The notes: generated by a model not told the origin, from the sequence alone. Shown: positions 22,320 through 29,991, numbered from the stretch's first letter. The stretch: DNA of 35,168 nt from JBBTXJ01 sp038061815 (GCA_038061815.1 JBBTYK010000032.1:1-35168); one strand, 5' to 3'. Numbers and translations: made by a program.

Positions 22320-22781
22320 ATGGATGTTTCGTATCTCACGCAAGGAGGATTAGAAAAATTGCAAGAAGAATATCGCGTTTTGAAGGAAGAAACGATTCCC
22401 GCCATTGCCGCGCACATAGATGAAGCGCGCCAGCTTGGCGACCTTTCCGAAAATGCCGAATATCATGCGGCAAAAGAGGAAATGGCGTGGGCGCAAACGC
22501 GATTTCAAGAACTTGACGCGACGCTCCGAAACGCCGCTATTATTCAAGCGAATCGTCACGGCGGAGACACCATTTATGTGGGGGCCACGTTTACGGTGGA
22601 ATGGAACGGCCAAGAAAAAACATTTACGATTGTCGGGCCCGCGGAAGTTGACCCGAAAGGGGGAAAAATTTCCAATGAATCGCCGCTCGGGCGCGCTTTT
22701 TTGGGCAAACACCCGAACGATACGGTTGACGTTGCGGTGCCTGACGGCACGCGGTCGTATCGTGTCAAACATATTTTGTAA
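22320..22781 (+). CDS. greA: Transcription elongation factor GreA
   Basis: Cleavage factor that rescues backtracked RNA polymerase, 153 residues, close to the E. coli length. The N-terminal coiled coil has LTQGGLEKLQEEYRVL and, at its tip, GDLSENAEYHAAKEE with the two acidic residues D41 and E44 that activate the polymerase Mg2+. The FKBP-like C-terminal domain includes SNESPLGRAFLGKHPNDTV. It is the first gene of the run greA-lysS-ribL/nudix-serS. lysS starts 2 bases after its stop. Confidence 0.96.
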   Translation: MDVSYLTQGGLEKLQEEYRVLKEETIPAIAAHIDEARQLGDLSENAEYHAAKEEMAWAQTRFQELDATLRNAAIIQANRHGGDTIYVGATFTVEWNGQEKTFTIVGPAEVDPKGGKISNESPLGRAFLGKHPNDTVDVAVPDGTRSYRVKHIL

Positions 22782-22783
22782 CT

Positions 22784-24274
22784 ATGGCCTCAACGCATCA
22801 GAGCGAAACAAAAACGCGGCTTGATAAAATACGCGCACTGGAAAAAGCGGGGATTAATCCGTTCCCATCGTGGAACGACGACCGTTTGTTGAACGCAGAT
22901 GTGCTCGCGCGTTTTGAACTGCTTGGCGCCGACCAGCGCGTCACCGTTGCCGGACGGCTCATCAGTATCCGCGCGCAGGGCGGCACCACCTTTGCGCACC
23001 TTGAAGACCAATCGGGAAAATTGCAGCTGTTTTTCAAACGCGATGCCGTTGGCGAAGCCGCGTACGCGGTGCTGACCCGCTATCTTGACCGCGGCGACAT
23101 CATCGCCGCAACCGGCACGCCGTTCACCACGAAACGCGGAGAAAAATCATTGCTCATTTCATCCTACAGTATTCTCGCGAAAGCCGTGTCGCCGCTTCCC
23201 GAAAAGCGCGCCGGACTCCAGGATGTTGAAACGCGTCTCCGCAAGCGCTACGTTGATTTGCTGGCCGATGAAGCCGTCCGCGCGCGTCTCGTCATGAAAA
23301 GCAAACTTACCGGCGCCATCCGTCAGTTTTTCAATGAACGCGGTTATCTTGAAGTTGAAACGCCAACCTTACAGCCGCTCTACGGCGGGGGATTAGCGCG
23401 GCCGTTTACCACGCACCACAACGCGTTGAAGCTGAACTTGTACCTTCGTATTTCACCGGAATTGTATCTCAAACGATTGGTGGTCGGCGGACTGGAAAAA
23501 ATATATGAAATCGGCAAAATGTTTCGCAATGAAGGCGTAGACCATGACCACAATCCGGAATTTACGATGCTTGAAACGATGGCCGCGTATCATGATTACC
23601 GATACAACATGGAACTCGTGCAGGAATGCTACGAATACTGCGCCAAGACGCTCCTCGGCACCACCGACATTCGCTACGGCGACCGCGTGATTCGCGTTGG
23701 ACGGCCATGGACCAAACTATCCATGGTGGAAGCAATTCAAAAATATGCCGGAACGGATGTCGCTGCGTGGAAGACGCTCAAAGACGCCCATGCCGCGCTT
23801 ACGCGCGCCGGCGTGGATAAGAAAAAAATAAAAAAAGCGCACAGCATCGGCCTTGCCATTGCAACATTGTTTGAGGAGTCTGTTGAGGAGCGCCTCGTTC
23901 AGCCGACTATAATTTACGACCATCCGGTGGAAACGTCGCCGCTCGCGCAGCGCTGCCCCAGCAATCCGGCATTTGTTGAGCGGTTTGAACACTTCATTCT
24001 CGGTTCTGAACACGGTAATCATTACACCGAGCTCAACAATCCGATTGAACTCAAACAGCGATTCCTTGAAGAGCAGAAAAAGGCAAAAAAGGGGAGCGCG
24101 GTTGAGGATGTGCACCAGCCTGACCATGATTTTCTTGAGGCGGTACAGTATGGTTTGCCGCCAACGAGCGGCCTCTCTATCGGCATTGACCGCATGGCGA
24201 TGCTTTTTACCAACACCGAAAGCATACGCGACGTTATTTCATTTCCCGTTCTCCGACCCAAGCGTGCGGTATGA
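22784..24274 (+). CDS. lysS: Lysyl-tRNA synthetase, class II
   Basis: Class IIb synthetase, 496 residues. An N-terminal OB-fold (VTVAGRLISIRAQGGTTFAH) binds the anticodon. The catalytic domain has motif 2 FRNEGVDHDHNPEFTMLE and motif 3 GLPPTSGLSIGIDRMAML. Further signatures are RKRYVDLLADE and PTIIYDHPVETSPLAQ-type residues. No Shine-Dalgarno before the ATG. The stop overlaps the next ATG as ATGA. Confidence 0.96.
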   Translation: MASTHQSETKTRLDKIRALEKAGINPFPSWNDDRLLNADVLARFELLGADQRVTVAGRLISIRAQGGTTFAHLEDQSGKLQLFFKRDAVGEAAYAVLTRYLDRGDIIAATGTPFTTKRGEKSLLISSYSILAKAVSPLPEKRAGLQDVETRLRKRYVDLLADEAVRARLVMKSKLTGAIRQFFNERGYLEVETPTLQPLYGGGLARPFTTHHNALKLNLYLRISPELYLKRLVVGGLEKIYEIGKMFRNEGVDHDHNPEFTMLETMAAYHDYRYNMELVQECYEYCAKTLLGTTDIRYGDRVIRVGRPWTKLSMVEAIQKYAGTDVAAWKTLKDAHAALTRAGVDKKKIKKAHSIGLAIATLFEESVEERLVQPTIIYDHPVETSPLAQRCPSNPAFVERFEHFILGSEHGNHYTELNNPIELKQRFLEEQKKAKKGSAVEDVHQPDHDFLEAVQYGLPPTSGLSIGIDRMAMLFTNTESIRDVISFPVLRPKRAV

Positions 24275-25128
24275 AAACAGTACTCGTGACCGGCACGTTT
24301 GATTTCCTTCATCGGGGCCACCTATATCTCTTTGAACAGGCGCGTAAATACGGCGATTACGTGGTTGCGCTCGTCGCGCGCGATGCAACCGTGAAAAAAA
24401 TAAAAGGACGGCTGCCCATTCATAACGAACAGGAGCGTCAAGCTCTCGTGGAGCAGGTTCGTCTCATAGACCGCGCGGTGCTGGGCGACCGCAAAGACCC
24501 GTATCGGATGATTGCGGAAATCAAGCCGGACGTCATTTGTCTCGGCTATGACCAGCAGCATACGTTTGCGCTCGCGCTCAAAGGAGAACTTGCGCAACGC
24601 GGACTCAACATTCGTATCGTGCGTCTCGCGCCGTATAAACCAGACCGCATCAAAAGCAGCCACCTCCGCGCGCTGGTGCTCAAGGAAGAATCCACGGCGC
24701 CGCGAAAGTTTGTTGCCGTAGTCGCCATCATTGAACGAGACGGAAAAATTCTCATCAATCGCCGCAATGACCCTGCGAACCGTCGCGCGCACCGTAAGTG
24801 GGAATTCCCCGGCGGGGGAGTGGAGGAGGGAGAAAATATTGAACAGTGCCTCATTCGCGAAACGAAAGAAGAGACGGGTTATGATATCCGCGTACGCGGC
24901 ATGGTCCCGTACATCTATTTTGGCGCATATCGCGGACGAAGCGGCTACGGCCAGTTGTACGTGTTGTCCTACGTGAGCGAAGTGGTCGGCGGCGAAAGCA
25001 AACCCAATCATGATGAGGTGCTTGAAAGCCGCTGGGTGACGCCGCGCGAAGCTCTCCACTATACGCTTTTGCGCGGGAATGATAAAATCATACGAGAGGC
25101 CGCCGCGTTGCTTCATCTTCCGTTGTAA
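24271..25128 (+). CDS. RibL-like nucleotidyltransferase fused to a NUDIX hydrolase
   Basis: Two-domain protein of 285 residues. Residues 1-135 form a cytidylyltransferase-like (HIGH-superfamily) domain: VLVTGTFDFLHRGHLYL with H14 and H17, VALVARDATVKK and PDVICLGYDQQ. This pattern is closest to archaeal-type FAD synthase RibL or glycerol-phosphate cytidylyltransferase. Residues 145-285 carry a complete NUDIX box: G182, E188, R196-E197, E200-E201 and G203. A NUDIX hydrolase fused to an adenylyltransferase suggests making a nucleotide cofactor while removing damaged or unwanted nucleotides, but the substrate cannot be read from sequence. It overlaps lysS by four bases; serS begins 2 bases downstream. 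Confidence 0.85.
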   Translation: MKTVLVTGTFDFLHRGHLYLFEQARKYGDYVVALVARDATVKKIKGRLPIHNEQERQALVEQVRLIDRAVLGDRKDPYRMIAEIKPDVICLGYDQQHTFALALKGELAQRGLNIRIVRLAPYKPDRIKSSHLRALVLKEESTAPRKFVAVVAIIERDGKILINRRNDPANRRAHRKWEFPGGGVEEGENIEQCLIRETKEETGYDIRVRGMVPYIYFGAYRGRSGYGQLYVLSYVSEVVGGESKPNHDEVLESRWVTPREALHYTLLRGNDKIIREAAALLHLPL

Positions 25129-25130
25129 GT

Positions 25131-26375
25131 ATGTTAGACCCCCATTTCATTCGCGCGCAGCGTTCGTTGGTTGCGCAGGCAATCCGCAATCGCCATGTTG
25201 CGGTAGATATTGACGTTTTTTTTACGCTTGACGAAAAACGAGCGCAACTGCTTCAAGAAGTGGAGAAGTTGCGAGCCGAACGCAATGCGCGTTCAAAACA
25301 AAAACCGACGCCGGCGGAAATTGTGGGGTTGAAGAAAATGGGGGAGCGGATTAAAACAAAAGAAGCGGAGCTTTCCGTCGCGGACGAGCGCTATCAACAA
25401 ATACTCCTCGCCATTCCTAACGTTCCTCATGAAAGCGTGCCAGTGGGGGAGAATGAAACGCACAACAAGGCGCTTAAAACGTGGGGAAAACGTCCGCGGC
25501 TCACCGCGCCGCTTGAACATTTTGATATTCCCGCCGTCAAACCGTATCTTGACGTTGAACGCGGCGCACGCACATCCGGCGCGCGTTTTTACTATCTTCG
25601 CGGGCCTATCGCGCAACTGGAGCGCGCGCTCATGCAGTATGCGTTGGATTTCATCACCAAAACCGGTTTTGAACTTATCACGCCGCCGCTTCTTGTGCGC
25701 GAGCACACGCTGTTCGGCACCGGCTATTTTCCGAACGGCCGCAATGAGGTGTACGCGGTGAATCCGGGCGAAGATAACCTGTTTCTTATCGGCACTTCTG
25801 AACAGCCGCTCATGGCGTTTCATGCCGATGAAACGCTTGATGAAAAAGATTTGCCGCGCCGCTATACCGCCTTTTCATCCTGTTTTCGTCGCGAAGCGGG
25901 AAGTTACGGGAAAGACCTGAAAGGCATCCTGCGCGTCCACCAATTCAATAAAGTGGAAATGGTTGCGTTCGCAACGCCGAAAACGTCGTGGAAACTGCTG
26001 GATGCCATGGTGCGCTTGTCCGAAAAATTTTATCAGTCGCTCAAATTGCCGTACCGTCTCGTGGCGCTCTGCACCGGAGACTTGGGATTTCAATCCGCAA
26101 AAACCATTGATATTGAAGGGTGGTTCCCGGGACAAAACTGCTACCGCGAACTCGGAAGCGGTTCCAACACGACGGATTTTCAATCGCGGCGGTTGAACAT
26201 CAAGTACCGTGATAAAAACGGTGAAAAGCATCTCGTGCATACGCTCAATAATACCGTAGTGGCCGACAGAGCGCTCTTGGCGATTTTGGAGAATTATCAA
26301 CAGAAAGACGGCTCCGTGCTCGTGCCGGTGGTACTGCAAAAATACACTCGCTTCAAAAAAATTGTCGCGCCCTGA
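25131..26375 (+). CDS. serS: Seryl-tRNA synthetase
   Basis: Class IIa synthetase, 414 residues. The N-terminal long antiparallel coiled coil (about residues 27-100) grips the tRNA-Ser extra arm. Motif 2 is FRREAGSYGKDLKGILRVHQ, preceded by TSEQPL. Motif 3 contains ELGSGSNTTDFQSRRLNIKY, where the usual SSCSN is changed to GSGSN; the Cys is not catalytic, so activity is still expected. The gene ends about 8 bases before a 166-bp palindrome. Confidence 0.95.
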   Translation: MLDPHFIRAQRSLVAQAIRNRHVAVDIDVFFTLDEKRAQLLQEVEKLRAERNARSKQKPTPAEIVGLKKMGERIKTKEAELSVADERYQQILLAIPNVPHESVPVGENETHNKALKTWGKRPRLTAPLEHFDIPAVKPYLDVERGARTSGARFYYLRGPIAQLERALMQYALDFITKTGFELITPPLLVREHTLFGTGYFPNGRNEVYAVNPGEDNLFLIGTSEQPLMAFHADETLDEKDLPRRYTAFSSCFRREAGSYGKDLKGILRVHQFNKVEMVAFATPKTSWKLLDAMVRLSEKFYQSLKLPYRLVALCTGDLGFQSAKTIDIEGWFPGQNCYRELGSGSNTTDFQSRRLNIKYRDKNGEKHLVHTLNNTVVADRALLAILENYQQKDGSVLVPVVLQKYTRFKKIVAP

Positions 26376-26382
26376 CAGTACG

Positions 26383-26548
26383 GGGAGCTGCCGCCGAATG
26401 CGCTTTCATAACGAAATCGCAGCATTTTGAGACAGAATTGCTGAATAAACTTTGAGGCTTATCTGCATAAGATAAGCCGAAAAGTTTTGAGGCGATTATG
26501 GCCGAAATGCTGCGATTGCAGTTGAAATGGCATTCGGCGGCAGCTCCC
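26383..26548. repeat. 166-bp imperfect palindrome, MITE-like or giant hairpin
   Basis: The ends are inverted repeats: GGGAGCTGCCGCCGAATGC (26383-26401) against its exact complement ending at 26548. The match continues inward with an AAATCGCAGCATTT block and several mismatches. In the centre is a perfect hairpin GGCTTATC (26456-26463), loop TGCATAA, GATAAGCC (26471-26478). The whole element fits one nested hairpin between serS and ftsQ and ends one base before the ftsQ ATG. No T-run and no coding sequence. Confidence 0.85.
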
Positions 26549-26549
26549 T

Positions 26550-27509
26550 ATGCGATATAAAAGTTACGCAGCGCTCGGTCCCAAGCAAAAACGACGCTGG
26601 TGGCGCCGCTTTGCTCCTGTTGTAATACGCGAGCGCCAGGCCGCCACCGCACGGCGCGGTTCCCGCCGCACCGCGGTTGTTTTCATCGCATTGAGCCTCA
26701 TCCTCGGAGCATGGGCTGGATTGCTGCTTTTTCATCCGTATTTTCACATTCGCAATATTATCGTAACCGGCACGCAAAACATAACCGAAACCGCGTTGCA
26801 GGATACGGTGACCACGGCGCTCTCGCGCAAACGCTGGTATGTTGTTCCGCACAACAATTTTTTTGCGCTTGATAAAAAACGACTCGCAACCATACTCAAA
26901 ACAAAGTATCCGGTTGAAACCGTTGTTGTAAAAACGCAATTTCCGGACGCGATTCGTATCACGGTGACGGAGCGTCTTGCTTTCGTCATCTACGATGATG
27001 GTGAACAGTACACGCTCGTTGACGAAGAAGGAGTACCACAAAAAACATTGCGTGCCGTTGCCGTGCATGAACGCAAGGAACAAACGAGGGTAGGGGAGGG
27101 CGGCAGAACCGCGACCACAACGGTGCATTATCCGGATGTCGTGGCGCTCAACGCTCGCTTCGGCGCATATCCGGTGCTGTATGTTCAACGGAAAGAAAAA
27201 ATAGACCCGATGGTCATTAAAAGCGTCATTAAAATTTTTACCTATCTTTCCCAGCACACAGATTTTGCGACACATCACTTTATTTATCCAAACGAGTACC
27301 AGACCCTTCAGGCGGCGCATCGCGACGGCATAACCGTTTCTTTCAATCCGTTTGAAAAACTTGATGAACAATTAGAAACATTCCGACAAGCATGGCAACG
27401 CGAACTTCGCAAAGAACGCGCGCGAACGGTATATATAAATGCCCGTTATCCGGGCCGCGTATACCTTGAAGAGGGTGGCGTTGCCGCCCCTCCAAAAACC
27501 GATAGGTAA
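26550..27509 (+). CDS. ftsQ: FtsQ/DivIB-like division protein with POTRA domain
   Basis: Bitopic envelope protein, 319 residues. A basic cytoplasmic N-terminus (KQKRRWWRR) precedes one transmembrane helix at about residues 41-61. Then comes a POTRA-like domain starting FHIRNIIVTGTQNITETAL, with FPDAIRITVTERLAFVIY at its end, the typical FtsQ arrangement, and a beta-rich region to the C-terminus. FtsQ links early and late divisome proteins. The only suitable start is ATG 26550, one base after the large palindrome, so a folded mRNA hairpin would sit against the start codon. No ftsA or ftsZ lies nearby. Confidence 0.8.
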   Translation: MRYKSYAALGPKQKRRWWRRFAPVVIRERQAATARRGSRRTAVVFIALSLILGAWAGLLLFHPYFHIRNIIVTGTQNITETALQDTVTTALSRKRWYVVPHNNFFALDKKRLATILKTKYPVETVVVKTQFPDAIRITVTERLAFVIYDDGEQYTLVDEEGVPQKTLRAVAVHERKEQTRVGEGGRTATTTVHYPDVVALNARFGAYPVLYVQRKEKIDPMVIKSVIKIFTYLSQHTDFATHHFIYPNEYQTLQAAHRDGITVSFNPFEKLDEQLETFRQAWQRELRKERARTVYINARYPGRVYLEEGGVAAPPKTDR

Positions 27510-27618
27510 GGAGAGAGGGAAGTGGGCGTATGAGATTACCTAGGGTTTCCGAAGGCCTATTTTATTGTGTCGCACAATTACGCAGTTTTCGTCCCGCCAG
27601 CTCCCGCATAAATAATCT

Positions 27619-27635
27619 TATAACTAATAGTTATA
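27619..27635. repeat. Inverted repeat TATAACTA-A-TAGTTATA
   Basis: An exact 8-bp inverted repeat with a single central A, in the AT-rich ftsQ-xer intergenic region (27510-27786). It could be an operator or a recombinase-related site. The same region also has an ATTGTG/CACAAT hairpin at 27564-27578. No gene is seen in these 277 bases. Confidence 0.6.
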
Positions 27636-27690
27636 GATAGATAAGTAAGAGAATGATTCAATAAAGAAGAAAATTGCCAAACTAAAACAT

Positions 27691-27699
27691 TGTGGATAA
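27691..27699 (-). promoter_or_regulatory. Perfect DnaA box (TTATCCACA)
   Basis: TGTGGATAA on the plus strand is the complement of the DnaA-box consensus TTATCCACA. It is single, not part of a cluster, so an origin is unlikely; it could be a regulatory site or chance. Confidence 0.4.
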
Positions 27700-27735
27700 G
27701 TGGGTTGTAGTGGCTTATTTTTTAAGTTAAAATAA

Positions 27736-27763
27736 AGTGCGTATAATATCCCTTACACGCATA
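27736..27763 (+). other. Candidate dif-like recombination site upstream of the Xer gene
   Basis: AGTGCGTATAA (27736-27746), a 6-base centre TATCCC and TTACACGCATA (27753-27763) have the 11-6-11 layout of Xer sites. The arms are partly palindromic (TGCGTATAA against TTACACGCA). The left arm matches the E. coli XerC arm GGTGCGCATAA at 9 of 11 positions; the right arm matches the XerD arm poorly. It overlaps a TATAAT -10 box (27742-27747) of the recombinase gene, so an operator is an alternative reading. Confidence 0.4.
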
Positions 27764-27775
27764 TACTTATCTTAT

Positions 27776-27780
27776 AAGGA
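27776..27780 (+). promoter_or_regulatory. Shine-Dalgarno AAGGA of the recombinase gene
   Basis: AAGGA, 6 bases before ATG 27787. With the TATAAT at 27742-27747 it gives a leader of about 33 bases, unlike the near-leaderless core genes. Confidence 0.6.
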
Positions 27781-27786
27781 AACCAT

Positions 27787-28734
27787 ATGCTCCCCCATCT
27801 CGACGATTACCTGCTCTATCTTCAGACAAATAACTATTCCGAAAAAACGATTTATAATTACGAACGCGACCTTACTGTGTTGGGGACGTTTTTACGCGAA
27901 CTGGGACTTCCCTTTCAAAAAATAAGTAAGGAGACCATCAATCAGTATAAAGCGTACTTACATTCAATCGACCGACGGACAGCAAAGGAGCAAAACAAGG
28001 GGAAAAAACTTACTAGTTTTTCCGTTAATCGCCATCTCTCATCTTTGCGTTCGTATCTCCGCTATCTTATAGAAATGGATGTTCACTCACCCATTCCGCC
28101 TGAAGTGGTGAAATTAATCAGACAAGAACGAAAGCACCCGCGTGTGCCTGAACTACATGATTTGGTGCGACTCATCGAGGCACCATCAACCTTTGAAAAA
28201 AACAAAACAATAGCGGTTCGCAACCGTACCATGCTTGAAATGCTTTTTTCAACCGGCATGCGCATTTCTGAACTAATCGGCCTCAATCGTCAGCAAATTG
28301 ATGAATCGGGCCGTATTTTTATTCGTGGTAAAGGAAAAAAGGAACGATTCGTGTATCTGACCCCGCGCGCGTATCATCATCTTAAAAACTATCTCGCTAC
28401 TCGTACGGATACGAGTGACGCGCTCTTTATCCCCTATCGCGGCCGAAATACCACACCGGAAACAAAAAACAAAAAACGCATCTCACCTAATTACTTGCAA
28501 AACAAGATTAAACGGTATCGCGAACTACTTTACATCAACGTCCCCCTTTCAGCGCATACCCTGCGTCATGGATTCGCAACATATCTTGCGGAACAAGGCG
28601 CAAATCCCGCGGCAATTCAAGTTTTGCTCGGGCATGAATCACTTGACACCACTACCCGTTATGTACACGCCTCCGATAGATATGCAGAAAAAGTCCACAG
28701 TGATTTTCATCCATTAAAAAACGACTGCACCTAG
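27787..28734 (+). CDS. xerC: XerC/XerD-type tyrosine recombinase
   Basis: Site-specific recombinase of 315 residues, the usual Xer length. The N-terminal SAM-like core-binding domain (residues 1-105) contains NYSEKTIYNYERDLTVLGTF. The catalytic set is complete: R159 (TGMRISEL), K182 (RGKGKKERFVYL), H257 and R260 (HTLRHGFATYL), H283 (LLGHESLDTT) and nucleophile Y292 (TRYVH). It could be the chromosome-dimer resolvase acting on the adjacent dif-like site, or an integrase; the typical Xer size and absence of phage genes favour the former. Local base composition is more AT-rich than in most of the window. A four-base gap separates it from the next gene. Confidence 0.9.
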   Translation: MLPHLDDYLLYLQTNNYSEKTIYNYERDLTVLGTFLRELGLPFQKISKETINQYKAYLHSIDRRTAKEQNKGKKLTSFSVNRHLSSLRSYLRYLIEMDVHSPIPPEVVKLIRQERKHPRVPELHDLVRLIEAPSTFEKNKTIAVRNRTMLEMLFSTGMRISELIGLNRQQIDESGRIFIRGKGKKERFVYLTPRAYHHLKNYLATRTDTSDALFIPYRGRNTTPETKNKKRISPNYLQNKIKRYRELLYINVPLSAHTLRHGFATYLAEQGANPAAIQVLLGHESLDTTTRYVHASDRYAEKVHSDFHPLKNDCT

Positions 28735-28738
28735 TTAT

Positions 28739-29305
28739 ATGTGGGATAAAACGGCAATCAAGGAAATATTTTATTCCGGCAGCTACCCCGCAACTGATGA
28801 CCAGCTTATCGTTGATATTACGTATCTTGTGAATAACAAATTTTTGAATATTCAAAGAGAAATCGTTACCTCACATCAGGAATACTTCTTGCAGGTAGAT
28901 AGAATTACAAAGGGTGACCAGCCAATTGCAGATTTTGATGGCGGTGGAAACGGCCACATGGCATTAAAGATAATCGCACAAAAATATTTACACAACCACG
29001 GGTCGCAAATTGCCTTGTTTGAACGAGAATTTGAAGGTTGTAGGCCAGATGTTATAACGCCTGATAGGTGCATTTTAATAGAATGTGGGAACGTTGAACC
29101 AAATAAAATTTTCAGCTATTTCAAAAATGAAACCATTCAAAAACTAATTATAATCCCATATCCGGACCCTGAAGAGCCTGTTTTCGCGTTCACTTTTACT
29201 CCGCAAAACGAACTCGCCCGTTTTTTATTTTTTAAAGAGCGGGAAGAATTAAGGGCGCTTCAAAAAATTTTTAATAACGCGCATACAAAAAGGCCCTCGC
29301 GGTGA
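28739..29305 (+). CDS. Hypothetical protein, possible PD-(D/E)XK nuclease fold
   Basis: Unrecognised 188-residue protein, AT-rich like the recombinase gene it follows by 4 bases. The central part HMALKIIAQKYLHNHGSQIA, then EREFEGCRPDV (D104) and CILIECGNVE (E115) has the order of secondary structure and acidic residues of restriction-endonuclease-like folds, with Cys in place of the motif lysine. This is a suggestive pattern, not a firm assignment. The last codons (TKRPSR) lie inside a hairpin that serves as terminator for the opposite-strand gene, so the C-terminus may be a junction product. A role linked to the recombinase or DNA processing is possible. Confidence 0.55.
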   Translation: MWDKTAIKEIFYSGSYPATDDQLIVDITYLVNNKFLNIQREIVTSHQEYFLQVDRITKGDQPIADFDGGGNGHMALKIIAQKYLHNHGSQIALFEREFEGCRPDVITPDRCILIECGNVEPNKIFSYFKNETIQKLIIIPYPDPEEPVFAFTFTPQNELARFLFFKEREELRALQKIFNNAHTKRPSR

Positions 29306-29315
29306 CGCGAAGGCC
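29287..29315 (-). terminator. Intrinsic terminator of the minus-strand orphan gene
   Basis: On the minus strand GGCCTTCGCG (29315-29306), loop TCAC and CGCGAGGGCC (29301-29292) are followed by TTTTT. It lies 15 bases past the stop of the 29331-29870 gene and overlaps the 3' end of the plus-strand gene. Confidence 0.85.
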
Positions 29316-29330
29316 GAGAACTGCGCTCCC

Positions 29331-29870
29331 CTACACGGGGACGACGGCGCGCATCGGCGTGGGCCCCGACGGCTTAAAAATGCGAGCAAAGTCATCAGGA
29401 TTGACAAGCGCGACCAGCGTGTCGGCGCCAGCGCCTTGTCCCATTTGCATCCGAGCCACCTGCCGGAGTGCCGGTTCAATGACGTACTGCATCAGCAGCC
29501 TATTTTGGCGCATGCACGCCATGAGGAAGACGTCGTCGGTAGTCACGAAAAAGACGAACAGCGTGCCAACATATCCCCGCCCCGCAGTGTACGCGCGAAT
29601 CTCATCTTCCAACCGCGCCCACTCGCGCGGATTGCTCAACGCCTTCTGCACATCTTGATAGAATGTCTGCGCGAACGAAAGCGCCGTGCCGCAATGGAAT
29701 CGCGTTTGCAGAATCAGGCTGTCGCGGCCTTGGACCGGCGGCTCAAGCGCAACGATGACTCGCCGCGCTCCCCAGAACCGAAGCGGCAGAACGGTCGGCT
29801 CGCTTTTTGCAGCCACCGCCGGCGCTCTGCTCCCGTGGACTACTGTTTTCCACCACCTTCGGATGCCCAT
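29331..29870 (-). CDS. Orphan hypothetical protein
   Basis: Unrecognised 179-residue protein, predicted cytoplasmic. The N-terminal 25 residues are basic and likely flexible (GIRRWWKTVVHGSRAPAVAA). Then follow predicted strands (RRVIVALEPP), a helical segment (FAQTFYQDVQKALSNPREWA), TLFVFFVTTDDVFLMACM and a final strand pair (ADTLVALVNPDDFARIFK). The start is set by the CAT at 29868-29870 with a purine-rich Shine-Dalgarno just upstream. It has its own consensus promoter and terminator, so it is a single-gene unit on the strand opposite to its neighbours. Codon use is more GC-ending than in the adjacent recombinase gene. No function can be assigned. Confidence 0.7.
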   Translation of the reverse strand: MGIRRWWKTVVHGSRAPAVAAKSEPTVLPLRFWGARRVIVALEPPVQGRDSLILQTRFHCGTALSFAQTFYQDVQKALSNPREWARLEDEIRAYTAGRGYVGTLFVFFVTTDDVFLMACMRQNRLLMQYVIEPALRQVARMQMGQGAGADTLVALVNPDDFARIFKPSGPTPMRAVVPV

Positions 29871-29886
29871 TCCCCTTCCCTCCTCC
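29871..29886 (-). promoter_or_regulatory. Purine-rich Shine-Dalgarno of the orphan gene
   Basis: Minus-strand GGAGGAGGGAAGGGGA directly before the ATG. The GGGAAGGGGAATG part is identical to the leader of the S1-domain gene at 33120. Confidence 0.75.
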
Positions 29887-29920
29887 GTTGTATTGTGTAC
29901 CGCTCAACAACGAAGCCATC

Positions 29921-29949
29921 AGTATAAAGAACGCGTAAAATGCTGTCAA
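29921..29949 (-). promoter_or_regulatory. Consensus promoter TTGACA-17-TATACT
   Basis: On the minus strand TTGACA (29949-29944), 17-base spacer and TATACT (29926-29921). Predicted start near 29914, leader about 44 bases. It is divergent from the polX promoter. Confidence 0.9.
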
Positions 29950-29962
29950 GGGTGTGGCAAAA

Positions 29963-29971
29963 TTATCCACA
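29963..29971 (+). promoter_or_regulatory. Perfect DnaA box in the orphan/polX divergent promoter region
   Basis: TTATCCACA, exact consensus, between the divergent promoters and just upstream of the polX -10. A single box could make the pair responsive to DnaA, or be chance. Confidence 0.4.
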
Positions 29972-29973
29972 GA

Positions 29974-29982
29974 TGCTAGAAT
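29974..29982 (+). promoter_or_regulatory. Extended -10 promoter of polX, near-leaderless
   Basis: TGCTAGAAT (TGn plus TAGAAT at 29977-29982) lies 9 bases before ATG 29992, predicting a leader of 0-3 bases. Confidence 0.6.
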
Positions 29983-29991
29983 AGATACGGT

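Noticed and set aside
27510..27786. Possible replication origin (AT-rich with a DnaA box)
   Set aside because: Only one DnaA box, no cluster, no dnaA/dnaN/gyrB neighbours. A terminus-type reading with xer fits better.
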